A DNA stretch of 64,000 nt from Asparagopsis taxiformis (Eukaryota; Rhodophyta; Florideophyceae; Bonnemaisoniales; Bonnemaisoniaceae): positions 62,001 through 126,000 of the forward strand of contig JALQPE010002265.1 of the NCBI GenBank assembly GCA_030407315.1, written 5' to 3'. Positions 18,701-26,966 of this stretch are shown piece by piece (the first letter of the stretch is position 1; every line of letters starts with the position of its first letter). The notes beneath the pieces are model-generated. The model saw only the letters and a list, made by a program, of their open reading frames with translations, searched no databases and was not told the origin of the DNA. Position numbers and translations under genes: made by a program.

Positions 18701-20736
18701 ATCGCATCCGCGGCAATCTGTTCATGTTTAGCCATTTCCATTTCGATGTCTGTGAACCGCTTTTGCAAGGCCACAAGAGACTGCTTTGTATGCTCATGCT
18801 CGGTTGCAACAGCCTCATACTTCTCAAGTAATTCTTTCTTCTCTGCCACTAGAATCGATATTTGTTCTTCGGCATCTGCGTTGCGCTGTTCTGATGTTGA
18901 TAATCTACTCTGAGTATCTTCCAGACTAGCAAGGGCAACTTCGAGTCTCGCCATAGTATTTTGCAGATCTGTTTCCAACGTTTTACAGTTCTTTTCAGAT
19001 AACTCTGTGTGTTCTGAAAGTTGTCTTTTCCCTGTCTCAACAAGTGCGACTTTCTCTTTAACATCGGTCAGGGCCTTTTTCAGAGCAGGTTCCAAATCAT
19101 CGTGCACACGACGTTCGAGGTTTCGACAATTCTCGGCACTGGAATTCAGTTCAGAACGGAGCTGCCAGCAGGTCTTCTGGAGCATTGATACTTGGCTCTG
19201 AGCTGAGGCAAGCTCTCTCTCTTTGCTCTTTTGGTCATTGCGAGCCATCTCTAGGGCCCGGCGCAAAAGTACGACATTTGAATCAATTGGCGAGTCGGAA
19301 GGTGACTGTTGAGTGTCACTTTCTGACTCAACCTCAGTAGATAGATCAAGCTGAGATGAGGAAGGTTCTAAAGGTGGTAAGGTCACAGTAGCTTCGACAA
19401 TGTCAACAGCTGCTGGAAGAGGTGATTCTCCTCCAGCTGCACCATCAGATTCGATGGTGGCTGCGATGTCAGGTTGTTCTGATTGCAGTGGAATTGTCAC
19501 AGATTGTTGGGCATCACTGTCTACTGGAGGTAACACTTGGGAATCAAGTTGTCGAGGAGAAGTTTGACGGGGTGATTCGGCATGTTTGGAAGAATCTGAA
19601 ACAGCGTCCGAGGTCTCAGATGGAGACCGTGGTGGATTTGGATATTGTCCAATAGTTTCTGGTAATTGTATGGATGCATCATCAGGTGGCAAAATGGGAT
19701 TTTGTAGTCCAATATCGAGAGAGTCATTAAGTTTTCGCAACACTTCGACTTTAGCGATCATCTGATTTGACAATGGTTTATAATCCGGGGATGTCTCGGG
19801 GTCCTCCTCGAAGGTAGTATCTGTATCTGGATCAGGTTCTAGAGAGCCAATAGGAGTTGAGAGCAGTTTCTGTGCAGCAAGGGCTTGCTGTGCATCATGT
19901 AAAGATGCATTAAGGGCTTCTTCACGGGCTCGCAGTTGCTGAAGAGCTACACTGAGCTGATGTTTTTCTTTAGCGTTCGTAGAAAGCTGTCCCGAGAGAT
20001 CGGTGATAGTCTTATCCTTCTCAGTGAGCAAAGCGTTTGATATGCGCAGTTGGGCTGTCTCTGAATGCGATTGGTTAGGAACAGAAAGTGAGTCAGCCGG
20101 TTGAGCAGAGTGGTCCGGGGAAAGGGGGGCTGATGCTTCCATAACCACATCTTGCTCTTGAATGATTCGTTTCTGTTCAGAGATGATAGATTGGAGAAGT
20201 GGAACTTGGGCCAAAGACGAAGTTTGGGTTGCTGCTACGGCCTGTGATGCGCGAAGTTGGGACTGGAATTGCTGGAGCTGCTTGTCGCGTTGTGTGACAA
20301 GTTTGCGAAGGGTTTGCTGTTCGAGTTTGGCAGATTTGGTCTGCTCGCGTAAGGATTCATTGGTAATGCGGAGATGTTGAACGAGAGCATATTGACGAGA
20401 GAGCTGTGCTTGGAGAGTAACGCATTTTGCAGCGACTTCATCTGCTCTACGAATGTGCTCGTTGTTGTCGGAGGAAGATGCACCATCGGCTGGGGTTGAA
20501 TGGTGGTTGCGGCGGTGTTCAATACGGGCTTGAAGCTGCTGGTATTGATACAAGGCGGACATGGATTGTATAGTAGAAACATGAGCGGCATTGTAAGTTT
20601 CGAGGGTACGAATGCGATTGACGGCTGAGGAGAGGTCCTGCGGAGGGGGAGAGTGAGTTGGAGTGGAGGAATGGGAGGTGGCTGGACGTGGAGAGCGAGG
20701 GCTAGAAGATGGATATGGCGGTGGTAGAGACGCCAT
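15736..20736 (-). CDS. Giant coiled-coil protein with C-terminal CBM20 starch-binding domain
   Basis: 1666 residues in one uninterrupted frame. The first 45 residues are Pro/Ser-rich. Residues from about 45 to 1550 are almost entirely heptad-type coiled coil rich in Glu, Leu, Lys, Gln and Ser, broken by a Pro/Ser/Asp-rich linker at about 310-480. The last 105 residues (about 1562-1666, DNA 15739-16053) form a CBM20: VTFTLSG start, VYIIGSDVALGQWDP with Trp about 1593, YKY at 1627-1629, and VVWEGGGNR with Trp about 1640 then Asn-Arg. These include the aromatic residues that stack on starch. No signal or transit peptide is seen, so a cytosolic protein is expected, where red algae keep floridean starch. 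No catalytic domain is present. A granule scaffold or tether is my inference; I know no described protein with this build. Confidence 0.85.
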   Translation of the reverse strand: MASLPPPYPSSSPRSPRPATSHSSTPTHSPPPQDLSSAVNRIRTLETYNAAHVSTIQSMSALYQYQQLQARIEHRRNHHSTPADGASSSDNNEHIRRADEVAAKCVTLQAQLSRQYALVQHLRITNESLREQTKSAKLEQQTLRKLVTQRDKQLQQFQSQLRASQAVAATQTSSLAQVPLLQSIISEQKRIIQEQDVVMEASAPLSPDHSAQPADSLSVPNQSHSETAQLRISNALLTEKDKTITDLSGQLSTNAKEKHQLSVALQQLRAREEALNASLHDAQQALAAQKLLSTPIGSLEPDPDTDTTFEEDPETSPDYKPLSNQMIAKVEVLRKLNDSLDIGLQNPILPPDDASIQLPETIGQYPNPPRSPSETSDAVSDSSKHAESPRQTSPRQLDSQVLPPVDSDAQQSVTIPLQSEQPDIAATIESDGAAGGESPLPAAVDIVEATVTLPPLEPSSSQLDLSTEVESESDTQQSPSDSPIDSNVVLLRRALEMARNDQKSKERELASAQSQVSMLQKTCWQLRSELNSSAENCRNLERRVHDDLEPALKKALTDVKEKVALVETGKRQLSEHTELSEKNCKTLETDLQNTMARLEVALASLEDTQSRLSTSEQRNADAEEQISILVAEKKELLEKYEAVATEHEHTKQSLVALQKRFTDIEMEMAKHEQIAADAIREKQQLDKLLVQCRDRQDTAEKRATRRELMLREHVIRNSELKRECSVALDRLREKSIIIERNDRELSQFRQVLTVRDEALQDQAKLSCERENLFNSLSAELKSALGRKEDDLREQKEVLKETRQQVAVLSRNLSDANAKLVGLQHELEVSHRSCRMHEEELRRKDAKFSESQEEITQLSEQLKTVDENLRAKDVQISSQFDSIVERGQRLTSLGNEKSQIEALLESKRDEINRQAQQYQEMESQYVAKCSELDEAKSRWSELEVELSIKGAEIESLKTSLSSVQQELTVSRVRITEMEREIEQNVVATTRLDGALASSKHQYKSLESHLDGQDTVLKEYREKEEEVAARNEELNILREQLADYGSQSAELRAVLASRTEEVEQLRETIAALESTKAAVTEDLEETQKARLLGEEALKSETERLESLEKTSAAEITGLKDTIITLQKTLDATEVALSAVKQKIVQTSTEEKSKQQELLSSQNRGDRLLSKFISTQNELLHKTNALSAIDHELIQVREALKDRELRLKQLEDELARSRETHSRARARGFEYAGGSLDGYQGEGISAVTQLEANERAIMNLHNWCCFINGKLHGAEEALSEREADLEVSAIAFRKLEMRSRKLSGTIAKRQKQLAEMDASQIVDVSELRAKIQTLKARVETVNNQIESTLYSTSPVGGSRSSFLALSHELDGCSELLKRKELELVDSEARRVLILNIVKEYEQEILAIKKTIDSAKQDFEKVEMHLSSEVSSQDGSGNSTVMAVSKESGNAYLLSEVKKLGADLLVANETVKTWEAKVEELQPLADLTLEAQMSSEMLTSQLALKEKETSQQIDLLKTQLEDAIRERDAAERRCSDALFDKSAIRATLQTHEQATLNNDGVSADKMCTVTFTLSGVDAPGPEIIVYIIGSDVALGQWDPSHRLPLRVVNEGQSGAIRKCIVTLAKNTSSNYKYVADGANGEVVWEGGGNRSLELKGNALHITSDIWRAPV

Positions 20737-20908
20737 GACTGCTCAAGGAAACTGGCAGGAGTAGGACGGAATGCTTTCAGTGGTATTGACAGGGGAGTTG
20801 ATGCAAGCGGGATGGTTGATGGGAGATTTGTGGTCATATGGGGGGTCTCGCCGGATGACAGAAGCGCCATTGGCAATGCACCGTGTCCAACAAAGAGTGG
20901 CCAATGAG

Positions 20909-21859
20909 TTACGTGCATCCTGAAAGGATAAAATGATGCATTTCCATGCATCCCCGTTCAAGCGCCAATTGTGCCGCATTTCTGTTTCTCAAATCCCTTT
21001 TCTCCTTGAATCGCATCTGCCATTCAAACGGCCTATCGCTAATCTCCTTCAACACGCCAGCAACCGCAGATGTCATCCCCGAAATAACCGCATGATGTAG
21101 CACAGTCAGGCCGCCAACATCTCCCTCCCAAACAGCCTCTCCGTCCAACACGCTCGCAAACACATCTAGAAGCCCCTTTTCGGCCGCCACATGTGCCGCT
21201 GTCATCCCTCCGCGATCCCTCATTGCACACGTTGCGCCGCCAGAAAGCAGCACGTTCACTCCTTCTAAATTGCCCACCGCCGCCGCATAATGCATAGCGG
21301 ATCTTCCGTTCCTCGACACGGCATCGACGTCCGCCCCGCTCGCAAGCAGTAACTGCATGACGCGCACGTCACTGCATCTGGCTGCCAGATGCAATGCACA
21401 CTCCTGCAATCGATTTCTGGCACATATATTGGCGCCGTTGCGCAATAAAACACGCACTACGCTTTCGTTTCCGCCCGCGCTTGCTATCATTAACGGCGTA
21501 TAATCTCCACGTTTGCGCGCGTCAATCACTGCTCCGTGCGCGATCAATCGCTCTGCACATCTCGCCGCATCCACTCGTGCAGCCTCGTGCAGTGGCGCCG
21601 AAAATGTGCGTAGTGAACGTGCATTCGCATCGGCGCCATGTTGAAGCAAGTATTCGATTATAGGCAAAGGCTTGTTGTGATGTGTTAAAACGTGGTGCAA
21701 CGCTGTTTCCTCTGCACGCGTGCGATGCTCATTAATCACTGCGCCAAGAGATACATTCTGATGCGTTTGTATTGCCGATAAAGCGTTCTCAACGGCATTC
21801 AGATCGCCGGTTCGAAGCGCTTTATTCAAACTGCTTTCTAATGCCGTGACATCGCTCAT
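20909..21859 (-). CDS. Ankyrin-repeat protein
   Basis: 316 residues, one exon, built almost wholly of about seven ankyrin repeats. Good examples are LPIIEYLLQHGADANARS, TPLMIASAGGNESVVRVLL, CALHLAARCSDVRVMQLLL and SAMHYAAAVGNLEGVNVLL. The first 55 residues are a helical cap (MSDVTALESSLNKALRTGDL). There is no second domain, signal peptide or membrane segment, so a protein-binding role is all that can be said. The gene lies 172 bp upstream of the coiled-coil/CBM20 start on the same strand and is head-to-head with the DUF1825 gene. Confidence 0.88.
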   Translation of the reverse strand: MSDVTALESSLNKALRTGDLNAVENALSAIQTHQNVSLGAVINEHRTRAEETALHHVLTHHNKPLPIIEYLLQHGADANARSLRTFSAPLHEAARVDAARCAERLIAHGAVIDARKRGDYTPLMIASAGGNESVVRVLLRNGANICARNRLQECALHLAARCSDVRVMQLLLASGADVDAVSRNGRSAMHYAAAVGNLEGVNVLLSGGATCAMRDRGGMTAAHVAAEKGLLDVFASVLDGEAVWEGDVGGLTVLHHAVISGMTSAVAGVLKEISDRPFEWQMRFKEKRDLRNRNAAQLALERGCMEMHHFILSGCT

Positions 21860-22045
21860 GATTGCAGTTCACATGTCGCACAGGTTCCATCCACGATCGT
21901 AATTTAAAAAAAAATGCTGAAAAATCTATATCTGCCCAACCACACCTGCATCTCCCTAATGCCATCACATCCTGTTGTATCTGCAACCATCGCTACCGCC
22001 CTGCTTCTCATTTCTCTGCAAACTCAAAACTTCGACCTATTCACG

Positions 22046-22528
22046 ATGCGTAAAATTTCCTGTTTCGTGTCACCGGCGCCGCTGTTTTCGCACCGTCCAG
22101 CCGCCATCACTCATCGCATGCGGTCACAAAAACCCACACTTCCGTCGGTTCCGCCCAAGCGCTGCACACCCCGCATGCTCGGCCCCTTCTTTCCCGACTT
22201 TTCGGAAAGCAAACTCATGAAGTCGGAGATTGTCCGGGAAGAGATGAAAAATCTTGAGCGAGATTATTCTCAGTTAGCCGAGCTTGGCCAGCGCTACCAG
22301 ACATTTGATAGAGAAGGCAAAATTATATATGTCGACTCCGCATTAGATGTTCTTGACCGCTACGCTGTCTTCATGACTCGCCTGAAGCTCAGTGAGGACT
22401 TTTCAACACAGATGTTCATCAATCAGTATCAGTTGAAATTGAAACAATATGGTCTTACAATCGATACGCTCATTGAAAATACAAGGGAGAGCTTACTCAT
22501 GATGAAGAGTCAGGCCGAGAAGATATGA
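22046..22528 (+). CDS. Plastid-targeted DUF1825 protein of cyanobacterial origin
   Basis: 160 residues from the Met at 22046. The same frame is open to a Met at 21914, which would add 44 less plausible residues. The leader (MRKISCFVSPAPLF, then Arg/Pro/Thr-rich) fits a plastid transit peptide with an early Phe. The mature part begins FFPDFSESKLMKSEIVREEM and continues with LERDYSQLAELGQRYQTFDREGK and LDRYAVFMTRLKLSEDF, closely following the DUF1825 family, which is conserved in cyanobacteria and has no established function. It is all-helical and soluble. The gene ends only 26 bp from the end of the convergent UTP12 gene, so their 3' UTRs must overlap. Confidence 0.82.
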   Translation: MRKISCFVSPAPLFSHRPAAITHRMRSQKPTLPSVPPKRCTPRMLGPFFPDFSESKLMKSEIVREEMKNLERDYSQLAELGQRYQTFDREGKIIYVDSALDVLDRYAVFMTRLKLSEDFSTQMFINQYQLKLKQYGLTIDTLIENTRESLLMMKSQAEKI

Positions 22529-22554
22529 TTAAACTACAAGCAAACTCTATATAT

Positions 22555-25500
22555 TTACTTCACACTTAGAGATGCAACTCGGCGTACTTTCCGCTTCTGT
22601 AAATTAAATGCACGCGCTTCTGCGTCTCGGAATGGTCTGTCATCTCTATCCGCAAGTTCTGTTTGCCAGAAATTCAGTGCAGCCATGTTGAATCCCATCC
22701 TCTGTCGAACTGTAACCAACTGCTCATCCAGTCGTTCCCGAAGCTCTGATATCAGCTTGCGGCTCGCAGAGCCTCCAACAATCTGACTATGATGCAGTTT
22801 GATCAAATATAGGCTTGCTCGGGCAAGCATTTCACCTGACAACCGTGTCGACTTGCCTGCTCCGAGCAGTCTATTGCAATATTCCAGCATCCGCATCGCG
22901 GCGTCCAAGGGCAGCATGTGCAACGCTTCCTCTAGATCAGGAGCCTTGATACCCTCCAACGTTCTAAGCATGTAAGCTTCGGGAGACATTCCTAGCATCA
23001 TCGGATTCGGTCCATCTTCGCCACCACCATCAAGCCTATCTTGTTCCTCTTCACACAACTTCAACGCCTCCAGCAATCGTTCACCACCTTTAACGGTTTC
23101 TAGAGATCGCTTTCCAGCAGTTGTTGCTTCTCCTTTCGAATTGTCTTCCATGAAACCCACAACCTTGCTTCGCGCCTTTGACGCTTCACGTAAATCTTCA
23201 TCTATGAGCGTTGACTCAAACATTTCATCCATCCGTTTGTCGAGCTCTTCCTCCAGAAACACGGGTTCATCTGTACGCCGCCATACCCGCATCATACGGT
23301 CGTAACTAGCACTCGCTACAAGCTCTCCATCGTCACTGACCACAAGTGACCATAGCTCACCTCGTTGCCCATCCAACGCTGCAATGAATTCAAATTTGTC
23401 TCCATCCCAATATTTCAATGTGCCATCCCGAGATCCAGAGAATATGTAATGTGTCTTAGGCTGGAACGCCACAGATAGCACAGAGTCGTCATGAGCTCGA
23501 AGGCTTCGACGACAGTCTCCAAAATCCATTCCCCACAGTTTCATGGTCTTGTCAGCTGAACCAGTTACAAGCATCAATCCATCAGTAGATACGTCCATCG
23601 ACATCACTGGAAGTCGATGCCCATAAAAGCTCAGATATGGATCCAGTGTGTCGAGGAAAAATGCCCGAACAGTGGAGTCCATCATAGCGACAAGAAGTAT
23701 TGGTCGGTCACGCCCATATGCAACACGGACACACAACACTTCATCCGGCATTTCTAGAGTGCGCAAAAGTTTCAGCTTGCCAGAGCTACCGACCAATACG
23801 TCTTCAAATCCCCAGAAACAAACTCTTTTGTCTGCTCCTCCAGTAATGAAACAATTTGCATCGTAGATGTGACTATCGAGGCACATACTCCACACTGGTC
23901 CTTTGTGTGCATTCTCCTCAGTAGTTATTAGAGATCCTGATCCCAGGTCATACACCGATACTGACCCTTCTTTCGTACCAACTGCACCAATACGGGCATC
24001 TGCACCAAGAAACGAGGTGCTCAGACCATAACCGGGCATTTCCATTGTCCGTATGCATTTTTGTGTGGCAATATTCCACAACTTCAAGACATTTCGACTT
24101 GTCGATAGAAGAGAAGTATCATCTGGTGAGAGTGATATGGAACGAACATCACCTCGATGACCTGCAAAATCTAATGTAACGAGCTTTTGAATGGCTTGTC
24201 TATCCTCATCTTCTTCGTCTGATTCACTGTCTTCACCTGATTTCTTTCGCTTCTTATTTTTCTTGCCGATGATCGGTGCTTTGTGAATTTCCAGAGCGTT
24301 ATTGTTGAATTGTACGACAAATTGCAGCTCAATTCCAACAGACTTGGAAGCAGGAATTCGAGCGTTTTCTAGAAGAAAGCTCATACTTCTCAGCTTTGTC
24401 GGCATACGTAGTTGTCGAGTTGTTATGAGATAGTCCTTCGCCTCCAGGGCAACTTCTGCTTCTGAAGATCGCGCTTTGATGTTCTCCTGAACTTTGGCGT
24501 CGTCTAGACCCTCGTCTTCTCCAACGTTTTTCTCCTCTCTCTCAATTTTGGCAAGAATCCTCTTGCTTCTCCGTTTCTTGTGATGTGCTGCATCAGCTGC
24601 TGATCGTAGTCTGAATATTTCTGCTGTCTTATCCGCACCAGCCACTATAGTAAAGGTTTCTCCATTCTGCGAAATCATGTCAATAGAACTTACACGAGCT
24701 GCAGCTGTGTAGCGTTGAACCGAGCCAATTGCCTTGAACACTGTTTCCTTCTGAAAAGACAGGATGTCGTCGACAATTTTCGTCTGTTGATTCTTTGATT
24801 CCAATTGATCAGGGTCTACAACCATGAAAGCCCGGAGCTCTGCATCTGCACTACCTGTAACCAAAATTGAGTTGCTAGGATCCATCTCCATCGCCCAAAC
24901 TTCAGCTCTGTGTCCGACGATTGTTTGGACACAATGCTGAGTCGCCACATCGTAAACCTTAATCGTCCCATCTTTTGAAGAAGAAGCGAGATAAGTCATA
25001 TTCGCACGCTTGAAAAGAAGGATAGAAGTTACTGCATCATTATGTGCTGCAAGTCGGAAAATCCCTGCTTCCTCAAGAGAGTTCCACAAAATGACATCAC
25101 CATCGTTGGACCCTGTGACTAGTCGAGTTGGTCTCAGAATTGATTTCTTCTTCTTTGAACCATCACGTGAGGCATCCTCCTTTTCAAAAGCTATGGAGGA
25201 TATTCCAGATCGATGACCATTGAAAGTAATAATAGGTTCTATGTCTTCAAACGCTCCATCGACACTGTGAGCAGGCTTGCTGTTCGTGAGATCCCATAAT
25301 CGAACAGACCCGTCAGAGTAACCAGCTGCTACTGTGTCCCCGCTATTCGCCACCGCAATCGCAGTTACAGCACCCGCCTTTCTAGTTGATAAATTTCCGA
25401 GACGGGCTGTTGTTTCCCCCTTGCGCATATTCCATATTAGTACCGCATCTACAGCTGCAGAAGCCACTAATGGAACCCCAGCAGCATTTGGAACTGGAAC

Positions 25501-25572
25501 AACAGCGGCTGTATGGCTTGCGATGACCCCGAAAGCGGTTACTTGTTCATATTTGAGATAAGCTTTCACCAT
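22555..25572 (-). CDS. UTP12: UTP12 / WDR3 homologue, SSU-processome UTP-B subunit
   Basis: 1005 residues, one exon. It is a nucleolar scaffold protein of the U3-containing SSU processome that makes 18S rRNA. The N-terminus MVKAYLKYEQVTAFGVI is the WDR3/Dip2 start. Two WD40 propellers follow, with about a dozen clear blades such as GHRAEVWAMEMDPSNSILVT, GHRGDVRSISLSPDDTSLLS and GHRLPVMSMDVSTDGLMLVT. A charged insert with KKRKKSGEDSESDEEDED lies near residues 440-455, where the yeast protein is also charged. The C-terminal 200 residues (ALHMLPLDAAMRMLEYCNRL, then FWQTELADRDDRPFRDAEAR) are the Utp12 helical domain that joins UTP-B subunits. UTP21, a partner in the same complex, is 1.4 kb away on the same strand. 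Confidence 0.93.
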   Translation of the reverse strand: MVKAYLKYEQVTAFGVIASHTAAVVPVPNAAGVPLVASAAVDAVLIWNMRKGETTARLGNLSTRKAGAVTAIAVANSGDTVAAGYSDGSVRLWDLTNSKPAHSVDGAFEDIEPIITFNGHRSGISSIAFEKEDASRDGSKKKKSILRPTRLVTGSNDGDVILWNSLEEAGIFRLAAHNDAVTSILLFKRANMTYLASSSKDGTIKVYDVATQHCVQTIVGHRAEVWAMEMDPSNSILVTGSADAELRAFMVVDPDQLESKNQQTKIVDDILSFQKETVFKAIGSVQRYTAAARVSSIDMISQNGETFTIVAGADKTAEIFRLRSAADAAHHKKRRSKRILAKIEREEKNVGEDEGLDDAKVQENIKARSSEAEVALEAKDYLITTRQLRMPTKLRSMSFLLENARIPASKSVGIELQFVVQFNNNALEIHKAPIIGKKNKKRKKSGEDSESDEEDEDRQAIQKLVTLDFAGHRGDVRSISLSPDDTSLLSTSRNVLKLWNIATQKCIRTMEMPGYGLSTSFLGADARIGAVGTKEGSVSVYDLGSGSLITTEENAHKGPVWSMCLDSHIYDANCFITGGADKRVCFWGFEDVLVGSSGKLKLLRTLEMPDEVLCVRVAYGRDRPILLVAMMDSTVRAFFLDTLDPYLSFYGHRLPVMSMDVSTDGLMLVTGSADKTMKLWGMDFGDCRRSLRAHDDSVLSVAFQPKTHYIFSGSRDGTLKYWDGDKFEFIAALDGQRGELWSLVVSDDGELVASASYDRMMRVWRRTDEPVFLEEELDKRMDEMFESTLIDEDLREASKARSKVVGFMEDNSKGEATTAGKRSLETVKGGERLLEALKLCEEEQDRLDGGGEDGPNPMMLGMSPEAYMLRTLEGIKAPDLEEALHMLPLDAAMRMLEYCNRLLGAGKSTRLSGEMLARASLYLIKLHHSQIVGGSASRKLISELRERLDEQLVTVRQRMGFNMAALNFWQTELADRDDRPFRDAEARAFNLQKRKVRRVASLSVK

Positions 25573-25925
25573 GTTGCCAGATCACTGAAAGATGCGACCC
25601 AACCCGCGGTTTGAAAATTGTTAGGAATGATGGTAAAGCCGAAAGTTGTAAAAAGATAGCTGCTGATGGCCAGTCCGGCACAGAGGATAGCCGAAGCAGC
25701 TTCCGGCTACGCCGCCGCCTTCAGTTTGATAACTGCGTCAGTTTCTCCACGTGTCATTAATTTCCTTTTAAATTCTCCTTATTTTCTGTTCCCTGTTTCG
25801 GGTCTGAAGTAGAGCTGTGGCGTCCAAGGATTAGCTTAGACCTTTCCTCAAGAACTTGCCTTGGGATTAGACAAAACTCGTCTCGGTCTGCAAAAGTCTT
25901 AGAGCAAGCAAAGTCTGGAAGCAAT
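25573..25925. other. Divergent promoter between UTP12 and unknown charged-protein gene
   Basis: 353 bp between outward starts. It contains a GC-rich GCCGCCGCC tract near 25710 and a CCACGTGTC near 25757. Nothing more specific was seen. Confidence 0.35.
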
Positions 25926-26732
25926 ATGGGCGATGAGGATGCAGAAACACAGGATGTGAGGATTCACGTCAAATCGAATTCAAATTCCTCGGGAACGAAG
26001 AAAGAAAAGCAAAGCAAAATGTCCACAGACAAAAAGAAATCACATGGTAAGAAGAGATTGAGAAATGCGGAAACGGAGCCAAAATTGTCTCCTGAAGATG
26101 ACTCTAAGCCCAGCTCAGAACCTGTCGACAGAACAACCTCTTTCCGCCACCTGTTCAGCTTCGGAGCAAGCCCAAAAGTTGATGATAAAAGCGAGCAGGA
26201 AGATCCACATAAGAAAGAAGATCATGCTCCGTTTTCACTGCTGGGAACAGCAGATGAACCACCTTTCGAAGAAGAAGACCCTGTCCATGCTGAATTGATA
26301 GGTGATGGGGAGAAAGAAGATCCAGCAAGTAGGAATACCATGGAAGTAGAAGGTGCAAATCGCACTAAAACCGAAGAATGGGAACACGAGCGTGGAGTGC
26401 ATGCTATCGAGAATGGTAACAAGCATGAATGGGCAGATTATAGAATGCCATCGAATCAAAAACAGCAAAATACGTACCAGAACGATAGGAACGGAGGTGT
26501 ACAAAACGATCAGTCCTTTGATATCCCTGAAGACATTGATGGAAATTCGGAAGCGATATTGCTGATTGCACGCCAATTTTGTCGTGGAAATGTAAGTATG
26601 GATGATCTTGAAACACAATGGTGCAAGCCGGAAGGGATTAGAGAATTGATGCGAGCCGATTTCCGCCAAAAACGACGATCTCGTATTAGTGGCCGAAAGC
26701 TAGGAGCTGGTCCGCCAAAGAGAAAGCATTGA
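25926..26732 (+). CDS. Charged, probably nuclear protein of unknown function
   Basis: 268 residues, one exon, strongly hydrophilic. The first 60 residues are Lys/Ser-rich (KKEKQSKMSTDKKKSHGKKR) and look like a nuclear or nucleolar signal. Near residues 73-105 there is FRHLFSFGASPK then APFSLLG. Residues 110-200 are Glu/Asp/Asn-rich. The C-terminus (AILLIARQFCRGNVSMDDLE, then RQKRRSRISGRKLGAGPPKR) has a short predicted helix followed by a basic tail. I do not recognise the family. It is placed between two UTP-B genes and transcribed divergently from UTP12, so a ribosome-biogenesis link is possible but rests on context alone. Confidence 0.65.
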   Translation: MGDEDAETQDVRIHVKSNSNSSGTKKEKQSKMSTDKKKSHGKKRLRNAETEPKLSPEDDSKPSSEPVDRTTSFRHLFSFGASPKVDDKSEQEDPHKKEDHAPFSLLGTADEPPFEEEDPVHAELIGDGEKEDPASRNTMEVEGANRTKTEEWEHERGVHAIENGNKHEWADYRMPSNQKQQNTYQNDRNGGVQNDQSFDIPEDIDGNSEAILLIARQFCRGNVSMDDLETQWCKPEGIRELMRADFRQKRRSRISGRKLGAGPPKRKH

Positions 26733-26966
26733 TGTTCGTTGTTAAAGTGACACGGGGATCAATCGCATTTTAACCATTGAACATTACAATCAAGGTGTCT
26801 CCTTTTAGGTTGTATTACTGATGTTTCTGCACAAAAGTGCCTTGAAGTAAATATCCGCAGTAGACCTGTCGAATTCGTTTGTGATGTCTCGATGAAACAA
26901 ATGTTGGAATAACTCTGGGCGCTTTTTTAAATGTACATCTTTGTGCTACACATATCCTATTTAACG

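Noticed and set aside
20235..20951. 238-codon minus-strand frame
   Set aside because: Mostly an out-of-frame shadow of the coiled-coil gene; Pro/Thr-rich low-complexity product.
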